A stretch of DNA of 16,851 nucleotides, taken from NCBI GenBank assembly GCA_902767355.1, contig CACXHG010000014.1, positions 1 through 16,851 on the forward strand, in the 5' to 3' direction. The position numbers and the translations under genes are program-made. Numbering within the stretch: position 1 is the stretch's first letter; the number at the start of each line of letters is the position of its first letter. A model generated the notes under the pieces. The model saw nothing but the letters and a program-made list of their open reading frames with translations. It was not told the DNA's origin and ran no database searches. This document shows positions 8,193-15,186 of this stretch, piece by piece. The DNA is from an uncultured Bacteroidia bacterium (GTDB taxonomy: Bacteria > Bacteroidota > Bacteroidia > Bacteroidales > UBA932).

Positions 8193-9344
8193 TTATATCT
8201 TGAGTTTTATGCCGACTTTTCCAAGTCCCCAGGCAGAGAAGATGCACAGGGCGGAGAAAAGGGTGCACTTGGCCACCCCCACCCAGCCGGACATCCACCC
8301 GGGCACGGTCGGAGCAAGGAAAATCCAGAGACTGTAAAAGAAATACGGCAGCATATATACCGTCAGGGTAGCTTTCCCGGCCGGATCTATGGGCTTGGCC
8401 CAGGCGGTGAGTCCTTTGCGCTCCAGAGCGCGCAGCAGGGTGTACAGCGCCACCGAAATGGCCGAGACATACAGGCACCAAGGCAGGGTGCCCAGATTCT
8501 TGGAGATAATCCACCACTTGTGGCTCAGGGCGGCCAGCAGCGCCAGGGCCAGGGCCGCGCCAAAACCTGCCAAAAGACGGTTATTCTTGAGCTTCAGGCC
8601 TGTCAGGACACATATCATCCCGCCCAGGGCCATGATTATGCTGTGGCCGTTGCCCAGATGCAGGGCGTCGGAAAAGTCCGCCAGGTAGTTCCCGGCTGTC
8701 AGTTGGGAAGCGTCCCGCATAGGCGCAACGGAAATATTTACCACACAGAAACCCAGCCAGAGCAGCGCCAGGATCCACTGCCGCCCGCGACAGAGGACAT
8801 AGGCAAATGCGCTGAAGAGATACATCCAGCCGATCTGCCCAAGTATGCCCCACCAGCTGGCGCGGAACAGGCCGCCCTCGGGCGAACGGTAGGCCAGGGC
8901 CAGGGCGGCAAGGATCAGCGCCCCGGCGATGCGCAGCGGCTTTCTGGCCTTGAAACCATCAGGATAACGGTTCCATACCAGGAAAAAGCCGACGACCATC
9001 AGCAGCCAGAACACGCCCTTGTTCCAGGCGATGCCGGATTCCGAATTGACGATGAACGAGCCCATCAGCAGCAGCGCCAGCGTGCGTCCCAGGATGTGCT
9101 TCAGCGTGGAGGCAAGCGACAGGCCTTTCTGGAATCTGCGCTCCAGGGCCAGCGGCACGCTCATTCCCATCGCAAAGAGAAACATCGGGTAGATGATGTC
9201 CGAAAGGCCCATTCCGTCTTCGTATGTCGCGAAATGCTCCAGGGCATGCGGCACATTGTGCACGGCCCAGAAATCATTCACACAGACCATCAGGGCCACC
9301 GTAAGTCCCCTGAAAATGTCGATGGCAAGGTTTCTTTTTTCCAT
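8193..9344 (-). CDS. DUF5009/HGSNAT-like membrane acyltransferase
   Basis: A 383-aa polytopic membrane protein (about ten TM segments) resembling the catalytic membrane domain of heparan-alpha-glucosaminide N-acetyltransferase. That enzyme transfers acetyl from cytoplasmic acetyl-CoA to the amino group of terminal glucosamine on the far side of the membrane. The N-terminus LAIDIFRGLTVALMVCVN (6-23) and the following His37 ... GLSDIIYPMFLFAMG (46-60) correspond to the human H-x-x-W-x-G-x-x-x-x-D-x-x-x-P-x-F-x-F-x-M-G region. Relative to human HGSNAT, the His-to-Asp spacing appears two residues longer. A C-terminal PAGKATLTVYMLPYFFYSLWIF also fits the family. The start is 3 nt after the upstream GHL10 gene. 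In this operon it may N-acetylate (or de-/re-acetylate) an amino sugar; this is inference from the family, not shown by the sequence. Confidence 0.87.
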   Translation of the reverse strand: MEKRNLAIDIFRGLTVALMVCVNDFWAVHNVPHALEHFATYEDGMGLSDIIYPMFLFAMGMSVPLALERRFQKGLSLASTLKHILGRTLALLLMGSFIVNSESGIAWNKGVFWLLMVVGFFLVWNRYPDGFKARKPLRIAGALILAALALAYRSPEGGLFRASWWGILGQIGWMYLFSAFAYVLCRGRQWILALLWLGFCVVNISVAPMRDASQLTAGNYLADFSDALHLGNGHSIIMALGGMICVLTGLKLKNNRLLAGFGAALALALLAALSHKWWIISKNLGTLPWCLYVSAISVALYTLLRALERKGLTAWAKPIDPAGKATLTVYMLPYFFYSLWIFLAPTVPGWMSGWVGVAKCTLFSALCIFSAWGLGKVGIKLKI

Positions 9345-9347
9345 AGA

Positions 9348-10634
9348 TTATTTATTGAATGCGTCCCAATAGTCAAAAGCTCGGATGTAGCACAGGTCAA
9401 AGATAAAGCAGCCGTCGCAGATAGCATCCATGGTGGCCGCTATCTCCGGCAGCAGCTCGGCACGGCCGCCCTTCTCGAATCCAGGCTGGTTGCCGATATC
9501 CGGGCCAGCCACGAACGGCACATCGCCGCAGAGGCGCTTGGCGCCCAGGCGGGCAAATCCCTCCATGGTCTTCTCCTGGTCGCCGTGGACATTATCGGCC
9601 GGGCAGTATGCGCCCAGCAGCATAAAGTCCACCAGGTCGGCAAAGCCCGTGGCCTGGTAGTCGGCCGTCGCCCAACGGAAGGTCTCCTCTTCCTGTGCAA
9701 GGGGATATCTGGGACTTGTCCAGTTGACCCCGCTGCGAAAGTATTCGCTGAACCAGGCACCCACATAGACGCCCACCTTAAGCTGCGGGTTGGTCTGGTG
9801 CATGCGCTCCACTGCGGCAGCCACGAAATCGTGGATCACCTGGCAGCGGAAGGTCAGCCATTTGTTTTCCAGCTCATCCGGAGTGCGCTCCAGAAAGATG
9901 TGTCCGGGCTCTTCAAATACCGGCCAGCGCTCCGGCTCGCGCCCCAGATAGCGGGTAAAAGCGGCTTTGGCAGCTTCTGTATAGCCAGCGTCCATGGCGT
10001 AGTCGTCGTAGCGGCAGCGGTCCAGCACCACCCCGTCCAGATCCTTGTAGGCTGCCACATCGCTGAGCATCTGCAGCAGGAAGGCCTGCACCTGGGCATT
10101 TGCCGGGTCCAGGAAACGCCCGCCGATGGTGGTGGAATCGTCCATGTGATTCAAGAGCCCGCCCGGCGTATAGTCCACCGCAGCCCAAGACCGCCTCTCG
10201 GGATGGTCGTATAGCATACCGCGGCAACCGGCCTCGCAGCGGAAGCCGCCCACCATGACATTGACTCCGGCCAGGACTTTGAGCCCGGCTGCGTGTCCGG
10301 CGTCTATAAAGGCCTGCAGGTAGTCGAAATCGGCCTCGCGGGGCACATACTTGAGCCCGCCGTCCCGCCACAGGGCTTCTTCTTTCAACTCTGGCGCAAC
10401 CGTGCTTTTGAACAGCACGTCGCCGCTGGTCGGGCGGACTTCCACCACAATGTGTGTGTAGCCGCCGTCGGCCAGCCTCCGGCAGTCGGCCGCGATGTTT
10501 TCCTGGCTGTTGGCGTATTGATTAAAATTTGCGCCGACCTCTATCCATACCATGCGGATTTTTTGCTGGGGCTTCGGGCTGCAGGCAGCCATCGTCATCA
10601 TCAGGACGGCAAGCAAGATATTACGGATTTTCAT
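9348..10634 (-). CDS. GHL10-family glycosyl hydrolase lipoprotein (copy 1)
   Basis: A 428-aa lipoprotein with a signal ending in MAAC (Cys18) followed by SPKPQQKIRM, which lacks acidic residues. The ATG at 10634 is chosen; an upstream in-frame start would overlap the hairpin at 10648-10689 and add no signal. The catalytic domain is of the PF02638 (GHL10/DUF187) type, a TIM-barrel family related to E. coli DigH, which cleaves peptidoglycan glycan strands lacking stem peptides. Visible conserved blocks are EVRPTSGDVLF (65-75), RFLDPANAQVQAFLL (173-187), DGVVLDRCRYDD (200-211), VGVYVGAWFSEY (287-298) and RLCGDVPFVAGPDIGN toward the end. Catalytic residues are not assigned here; the Asp pair in LDRCRYDD is the best candidate. 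It is a paralogue of the gene at 12720-14126, and it begins 74 nt after the BACON gene with a terminator-like hairpin between them. The acyltransferase starts 3 nt downstream. Confidence 0.88.
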   Translation of the reverse strand: MKIRNILLAVLMMTMAACSPKPQQKIRMVWIEVGANFNQYANSQENIAADCRRLADGGYTHIVVEVRPTSGDVLFKSTVAPELKEEALWRDGGLKYVPREADFDYLQAFIDAGHAAGLKVLAGVNVMVGGFRCEAGCRGMLYDHPERRSWAAVDYTPGGLLNHMDDSTTIGGRFLDPANAQVQAFLLQMLSDVAAYKDLDGVVLDRCRYDDYAMDAGYTEAAKAAFTRYLGREPERWPVFEEPGHIFLERTPDELENKWLTFRCQVIHDFVAAAVERMHQTNPQLKVGVYVGAWFSEYFRSGVNWTSPRYPLAQEEETFRWATADYQATGFADLVDFMLLGAYCPADNVHGDQEKTMEGFARLGAKRLCGDVPFVAGPDIGNQPGFEKGGRAELLPEIAATMDAICDGCFIFDLCYIRAFDYWDAFNK

Positions 10635-10647
10635 AATCAAAAAGAAA

Positions 10648-10689
10648 GCAGGGGCGCTTGGGCTCACAGAACGAGCGCCGCGCCCCTGC
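10648..10689 (-). terminator. Internal terminator-like hairpin upstream of GHL10 copy 1
   Basis: On the minus strand a 10-bp perfect GC-rich stem (10689-10680 pairing with 10657-10648) encloses a 22-nt loop. It is directly followed by TTTCTTTTTGATT, then the ATG of GHL10 copy 1 at 10634. The stem sits 19 nt after the BACON gene stop. It looks like an intrinsic terminator that would reduce transcription of the five downstream genes, or alternatively an mRNA-stabilising or processing hairpin. No T tract follows it on the plus strand. Structure seen directly; role inferred. Confidence 0.6.
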
Positions 10690-10708
10690 ATAGAGAATAA
10701 AGAGAAAA

Positions 10709-12694
10709 TTAAGGGATAATCACATTGAAGCGCGCCAGTGTAGGACGGCCGGAGTTGATGGCGTAGAGCTCAACACAACCGTCGCCGGGGCGCAGGAGCA
10801 CATCGGAACCGGTCTGCCCGCTGAAGTCGTTTTCTTCGGTAATGATCCAGTCTGTGGGCTTGATATCCAGCAGCATCACGGGATTGGCAGCATCTGTCAC
10901 ATCCAGGACGAAGATATCACCATTGCCGGAATAGTTGAAGTGGTAGCCCTGGGTCATAGCCATGATGCGCTTGCCGTTGTAGTCGATAATCGACATGCTG
11001 TTCTGGCTTTCATTGCTGCCATCGCCGATGCCGGCAATCACGGGAGTCCATACATAAGGAGTCACCCAGTTGGGTGCCGTCGCGTCAGCCAGCAGATGCA
11101 CGGAACGTATTCCATCGTAGCCGCGGAAATAGATACCGCTGGCTGCAGTAGTTCCGAGAGCCACGCAAGCGCAGTTAACTGGACTCCATACCGTGCCTGT
11201 AGCAGGGCCGCGGTTCTGACCGCCTGTACCCTGGACATAATAGTTGTCAAGAGAAACTTCTTTGTTCTTTATCTCCCAACCAGCCCAGTATGCGGGATCA
11301 CCGCTCACAGTTGCGGTTATCATAGCGGCAGTGGAAATATCGCCGCGCACACGCCAGTTGCCGATGGCGCCGGCAAAATCAGAAGTCTGGTCGAAGAGTT
11401 TGATGGGCTCCGCATTGACGTCGGAAGCATAGTAAACGGAATAGGTCGTGCCGCTTTCCATTGCGGTGTGCTCGGCCACAATCACGTTGCCGGCATCGTC
11501 GCTGCAGATGGATCCGGGTTTGACACCGGCCCAGGTGATGGCCTTGTAGTAAGCACCGTTGTTGGGGCCCAGGGCATGTACTTTCTCGCCATCCGAAACT
11601 ATGAGGGCGGGGCCATTAAATGTTTTGACAGCCAGGCGGTTGTAAGCTGCGGGAATACCGAGCTCAGAGAGTTTCTTGTTCCAGATAAGTTCTGCGGCTG
11701 CGCCCTCTACCTTAACGCCTTCCTGAACATAGTGGCCGGTTCCGCCGTAAGCGCCGTTCTTGCTGCCGTCGTGGTTGTAGCATTCAATATAGAAGTAGTG
11801 CTCGCGGGAGAAGTTGCTGGTATTCTCGTCGAATTTGAGATAAATCTCTGCTTTCTCGGTGTCGTAGCTCAGGTGAACCCAGCCCAGGTCGTCGGTCTGT
11901 ACGCTGGCACCCACCTCGTCGCTCCAATAAGAGAAATAAGGTTTCCAGTCCAGGTTGGTCTCGACGGGGATAGTGATTTCGATGCCTTCGCGAGGGATGA
12001 TGGTAGGGTCGCCGTAAGCGCTCCACTGGATACCTGCCCACTCGCCGGTAAGCTCGAAGAAAGGTTCAAACGGATCCTGGGTAATCTTGATGGTCTTGGA
12101 AAGAGTACCGTCGGTGATGGTGATGTTGGCCACCCTGTTGGGAGCCTCTTCGGTGGCTTCTTCAAAGTTTTCGTCTACAATGAGGGAAACGGTGGTCTTT
12201 GCCATTGCCTTGGTGGCTCCGACATGGACCCAGTCGATAGCCTCGGGGATGGATACATTGTATTCCACATTGGAGTTGACTTCAACCTCAACTGTACCGC
12301 CTTCCTGGCCGACCTCGTATTCGAGAACATCTACCTCAAGAGCGTCTTTCTGACCCTGGGTAACGGTTACAGTTTTGCTCAGAGTACCCGAAGTAATGGT
12401 AACAGTTGCTGTACGGCTGTCGGTGTTGTCATTCTTCAGGGCGGACGCCTTGATGGTGAAATCCATACCGCCTTTCACACCCTCACCGCTGGTGGGAGAG
12501 ATAGTCAGCCAGTCGGCAGAGGACTCGGCTTTCCAGGGAGCATTTGTCATAAATTTGATGCTGACTGCATCACCCTCCTGAGAAACGGCAACAGCTTCGT
12601 CGGACTTGATTGTCACGAAGGTCTCCTCTTTCTTCTCGCAGGAGATAGCCAGCACTGCGAGCGCCAGAAGGGCAAATAGTTTCAAATGTTTCAT
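10709..12694 (-). CDS. BACON-domain surface lipoprotein with C-terminal DUF4623-like module
   Basis: A 661-aa lipoprotein. The ATG at 12694 is chosen because it begins a clean signal peptide ending LAISC (Cys19); the 21 in-frame residues upstream are not signal-like. CEKKEE after the lipidation site is a Lys/acidic run of the kind that sends Bacteroidota lipoproteins to the cell surface. Two BACON Ig-like domains follow (about 27-115, with WLTISPTSGEG and KTVTVTQG; about 118-207, with SKTIKITQDP), then a third weaker Ig-like region (about 210-327) and a C-terminal module (about 332-661). The C-terminal module matches the same part of the truncated protein at the right edge in several blocks, for example GSICSDDAGNVIVAE (394-408) and GDIFVLDVTDAANP (592-605). 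BACON domains usually act as spacers or binders in surface glycan-binding proteins. The most likely role is glycan binding at the cell surface; no enzymatic motif is visible. Confidence 0.85.
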   Translation of the reverse strand: MKHLKLFALLALAVLAISCEKKEETFVTIKSDEAVAVSQEGDAVSIKFMTNAPWKAESSADWLTISPTSGEGVKGGMDFTIKASALKNDNTDSRTATVTITSGTLSKTVTVTQGQKDALEVDVLEYEVGQEGGTVEVEVNSNVEYNVSIPEAIDWVHVGATKAMAKTTVSLIVDENFEEATEEAPNRVANITITDGTLSKTIKITQDPFEPFFELTGEWAGIQWSAYGDPTIIPREGIEITIPVETNLDWKPYFSYWSDEVGASVQTDDLGWVHLSYDTEKAEIYLKFDENTSNFSREHYFYIECYNHDGSKNGAYGGTGHYVQEGVKVEGAAAELIWNKKLSELGIPAAYNRLAVKTFNGPALIVSDGEKVHALGPNNGAYYKAITWAGVKPGSICSDDAGNVIVAEHTAMESGTTYSVYYASDVNAEPIKLFDQTSDFAGAIGNWRVRGDISTAAMITATVSGDPAYWAGWEIKNKEVSLDNYYVQGTGGQNRGPATGTVWSPVNCACVALGTTAASGIYFRGYDGIRSVHLLADATAPNWVTPYVWTPVIAGIGDGSNESQNSMSIIDYNGKRIMAMTQGYHFNYSGNGDIFVLDVTDAANPVMLLDIKPTDWIITEENDFSGQTGSDVLLRPGDGCVELYAINSGRPTLARFNVIIP

Positions 12695-12719
12695 AACTGA
12701 TTGATTAAGTTGGTTTATA

Positions 12720-14126
12720 TTAAAGTGTTTCCAAATATTCGCCGATAGCCTTTTCAAAGGCGTCCCAATAGTTATACATCCTTATGTGGCAGAGATCGAA
12801 GATGAACAGCCCGCCGGCAGAAGACATCATGGTCTTCACGATGTCCGGCATGAGGGCCTCCTGGTGGCCGTTGCCAAAGCCGCTGCCATTGCCGATGTCC
12901 GGACCTGCGGCGAAAGGCACGTCGCCGCACAGGCGCTGCTTTCCGAGCTTTGCAAAGCCCTCCATGGTCCATTCGTAATCCCCGTGGACACCGTCGGTGC
13001 CGGCATAAGCGCCAAGCAGAATGAAGTCCAGCAGGTCGGCGAAACCCGTCTTCTGATAAGCCGCGTTGGCCCACTTGTAGGAAGACTCGTTGCGGGCAAG
13101 TTCGTATTTCGGGCTGGCCCAGTTAACGCCGCTGCAATAGTACTGCGAGAACCACGCCCCCACATATACCCCGAACTTTACATCGGGCGCTGTGGTGTGA
13201 ATCTTATCCGCCACCTTTTCCACAAAGTCGTGTATGGTTTTGCAGCGGAAAGTGAGCCAGTTACGCTGCAGCGAGCTGACGTTGGTAAGGGAACTCCTGC
13301 CCTGCGGGATTACCGGCCAGGAAGAAGGCTCGGTGCCGAGATAGGTCGTGAAGGCCGCCTTGGCCGCATCGGTATAGCCGGCATCCAGGTTATTGTCGTC
13401 GTAGCGGCAGCGGTCCAGGACTATGCCGTCGAGGCCCTTGTAAGAAGCCAGCTCCCCTATCAGGGTGAGCAGGAATTCCTGCACTTGAGGGTTGGCCGGA
13501 TCCAGGAATCTGGCGCCGGTGTCGGGGTCGTCCAGGGAATTGGTCATTCCAGTGGACAGGTTGTCCACGGAGCACCACGAGCGCAACGCAGGTTTGTCAT
13601 ATACCATACCCACGTCGCCTATGGCGGTATGCACGCCACCCACCATGGTATTGATGGCCGCATTGACCCTCAGGCCGGCTTTGTGGCCAGCTTCTATGAA
13701 TGTGGCCAGATAGTCGAAAGTGGCGGTGCGTTCCACCCATCTGTAGTGGCCGTTGACCCAGGCTGCGACCTTGGTGCAGGGCGGGGCCACCTCGGAGGCG
13801 AAGAGCACATCCCCGCTGGTGGGGCGCACGTCCACGATTATGTCGGTGAAGCCCATCTTGGCTATGCGTTCGCAGTCGGCCGCGATATACTCGGCATCAT
13901 TGGCGTAATACTGATAGTTGGCCGCCGCATCCACCCACACGTAGCGCGGCCCGCCCTTGATGTCGGGATTGAACGGATCGGGGTCAGTCCCCGGATCAGG
14001 GCCGGGATCCGTCCCCGGATCGTCCTTGTTCCATTCCTCGCGCCATTTGAACGAGCCGTCGTCCTTCTCACAGGAGACGGCCGTGAAAGCCAGGCCAAGC
14101 AGCAGTATTGTCAGATATCTCTTCAT
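12720..14126 (-). CDS. GHL10-family glycosyl hydrolase lipoprotein with Asp/Pro linker (copy 2)
   Basis: A 468-aa lipoprotein. The ATG at 14126, 1 nt after the upstream stop, starts a signal ending AVSC (Cys19). The mature N-terminus CEKDDG is a Lys-Asp-Asp run like the surface-export signal of Bacteroidota lipoproteins. A flexible linker rich in Asp, Pro and Gly (about 35-58) tethers the enzyme. The GHL10-type domain has the same blocks as copy 1: DVRPTSGDVLF (99-109), RFLDPANPQVQEFLL (206-220), DGIVLDRCRYDD (233-244), GVYVGAWFSQYY, and RLCGDVPFAAGPDIGN near the end. It probably hydrolyses a glycan backbone on the outer surface; DigH-like activity on peptidoglycan strands is a family-based possibility. 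The terminal FIFDLCHIRMYNYWDAF also matches copy 1. The BACON gene follows 25 nt downstream. Confidence 0.9.
   Translation of the reverse strand: MKRYLTILLLGLAFTAVSCEKDDGSFKWREEWNKDDPGTDPGPDPGTDPDPFNPDIKGGPRYVWVDAAANYQYYANDAEYIAADCERIAKMGFTDIIVDVRPTSGDVLFASEVAPPCTKVAAWVNGHYRWVERTATFDYLATFIEAGHKAGLRVNAAINTMVGGVHTAIGDVGMVYDKPALRSWCSVDNLSTGMTNSLDDPDTGARFLDPANPQVQEFLLTLIGELASYKGLDGIVLDRCRYDDNNLDAGYTDAAKAAFTTYLGTEPSSWPVIPQGRSSLTNVSSLQRNWLTFRCKTIHDFVEKVADKIHTTAPDVKFGVYVGAWFSQYYCSGVNWASPKYELARNESSYKWANAAYQKTGFADLLDFILLGAYAGTDGVHGDYEWTMEGFAKLGKQRLCGDVPFAAGPDIGNGSGFGNGHQEALMPDIVKTMMSSAGGLFIFDLCHIRMYNYWDAFEKAIGEYLETL
13987..14021 (-). repeat. Short tandem repeat coding the Asp/Pro/Gly linker
   Basis: GTCCCCGGATC occurs twice, at 13987-13997 and 14011-14021, with a period of 24 nt and a similar unit between them. 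It encodes the PGTDPGPDPGTD linker of GHL10 copy 2. The low-complexity repeat could vary in length between strains by slippage. Confidence 0.6.
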
Positions 14127-14127
14127 C

Positions 14128-15186
14128 CTAATTGGATTTTGCCTTAAGCAGGACGACGCTTGCCACGGCACGCTGGGCGCCGTCGGAAGGCTTTATGGTC
14201 TCCTGATTGTTTATAATCATACAGCTGGAGCCGCCGCCGTCCAGGTTGAGGGCTTCTTCGCAGCCAAGGTCCTTGAGAATCAACGCTACCTCTTCTGTAG
14301 TGAAGCCGGGCACGCCCTCTGTCATATTGCGGCCTTCGCACACGAACAGCACCAGTCTGGGACCATCAGCCGAAGATATGCCTATGGCTGTTCGGGGATG
14401 ACGACTGTCGCAGAGTATGCCTGTCGGCCCGTCGAACAACTCTTCCCTATAAGTATTCTGTACCTCGCCGCCTTTGAGCAGCACCGGTCCGCCACCGATT
14501 GCAGTCTCGGGGGTAAAATCAACGGCGTACTCGTCGGGAAAGTTGGCTCCGGGCTGTTGCAGGGGTTCCGCATCCCAGGAGTTTTGGGCCGGCTGATTGT
14601 AGAAATAGTGCTGATTGGCGTTAACGTAGTATGTCCAACCAGCGACATAATTGTCGGCCAGCAGGCAGAATACGCCCCGGGTCGGGTAATACATCGTTTC
14701 CCAATCCTGGGAAGCATAATTTATGTTCACACCATAGGTTCGGCCACCGCTCACCGCTACGCTGGCGTTGTAGCGCTTGCCGCCTTCGGCATAGAAGAAA
14801 CCTCCGTTTATCATAACCGGTGCTGGGGATTCACCGTAAAACTGCGAGGGTGTACGCAGCTCATCTGTAGTTCCCAGCAGGCTGGGGTCGTCTATGCTGC
14901 GCACATCCCAGTCAATCTTGGCAATATCCGCCACCGCAATATATGCAACGGCATTTACGCCCTGAAGTTGATCGGGACTGCGGTAGATTGCCAGGCCGTC
15001 GGGTAATCCTGCATAGTCAGCAGTAATATTGGTCCAGCCTTTTGATGCCACACTCGGGTTGTTCTCAACTATCTCGACTGGCTCAGGCTCTTTGTCCTGC
15101 CAGCGCCACTTAGGATAATCGGTGCCGGCGGTTTCGCTGCAGGAAACCGCCAGACACACTGCCATTATGAGAGAAAATCGTTTCAT
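14128..15186 (-). CDS. Phosphodiester glycosidase lipoprotein (NAGPA/DUF2233 family)
   Basis: A 352-aa lipoprotein (LAVSC, Cys16). The ATG at 15186 overlaps the upstream TGA as ATGA; a TTG four codons earlier is less likely. The NAGPA family includes the human 'uncovering enzyme', which removes GlcNAc from GlcNAc-alpha-1-phospho-6-mannose, and bacterial relatives such as the structurally solved BACOVA_00430. The diagnostic motifs are visible: VMINGGFFYAEGG (124-136), an IGGGPVLLKGG loop (230-240), RTAIGIS (265-271) and ALNLDGGGSSCMII (312-325). Its position as second gene in a glycan operon, next to a GHL10 hydrolase, suggests it cleaves a sugar-1-phosphodiester in an imported or surface-bound glycan. 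The alpha-GlcNAc specificity is family knowledge, not proven here. The stop is 1 nt before the GHL10 copy 2 start. Confidence 0.93.
   Translation of the reverse strand: MKRFSLIMAVCLAVSCSETAGTDYPKWRWQDKEPEPVEIVENNPSVASKGWTNITADYAGLPDGLAIYRSPDQLQGVNAVAYIAVADIAKIDWDVRSIDDPSLLGTTDELRTPSQFYGESPAPVMINGGFFYAEGGKRYNASVAVSGGRTYGVNINYASQDWETMYYPTRGVFCLLADNYVAGWTYYVNANQHYFYNQPAQNSWDAEPLQQPGANFPDEYAVDFTPETAIGGGPVLLKGGEVQNTYREELFDGPTGILCDSRHPRTAIGISSADGPRLVLFVCEGRNMTEGVPGFTTEEVALILKDLGCEEALNLDGGGSSCMIINNQETIKPSDGAQRAVASVVLLKAKSN

Noticed and set aside
8520..10214. Long plus-strand open frame (564 codons) antisense to the acyltransferase and GHL10 copy 1
   Set aside because: It crosses two well-supported genes on the other strand, has no signal or domain, and its composition (rich in Gln, His, Arg, Ala) is that of a GC-rich antisense shadow.
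10940..12679. Plus-strand open frame of 579 codons antisense to the BACON gene
   Set aside because: It mirrors a protein with clear BACON motifs and a lipoprotein signal; the antisense translation has no recognisable motif.
12786..14147. Plus-strand open frame of 453 codons antisense to GHL10 copy 2
   Set aside because: The minus-strand gene has conserved GHL10 blocks shared with its paralogue; the antisense frame is a codon-bias by-product.
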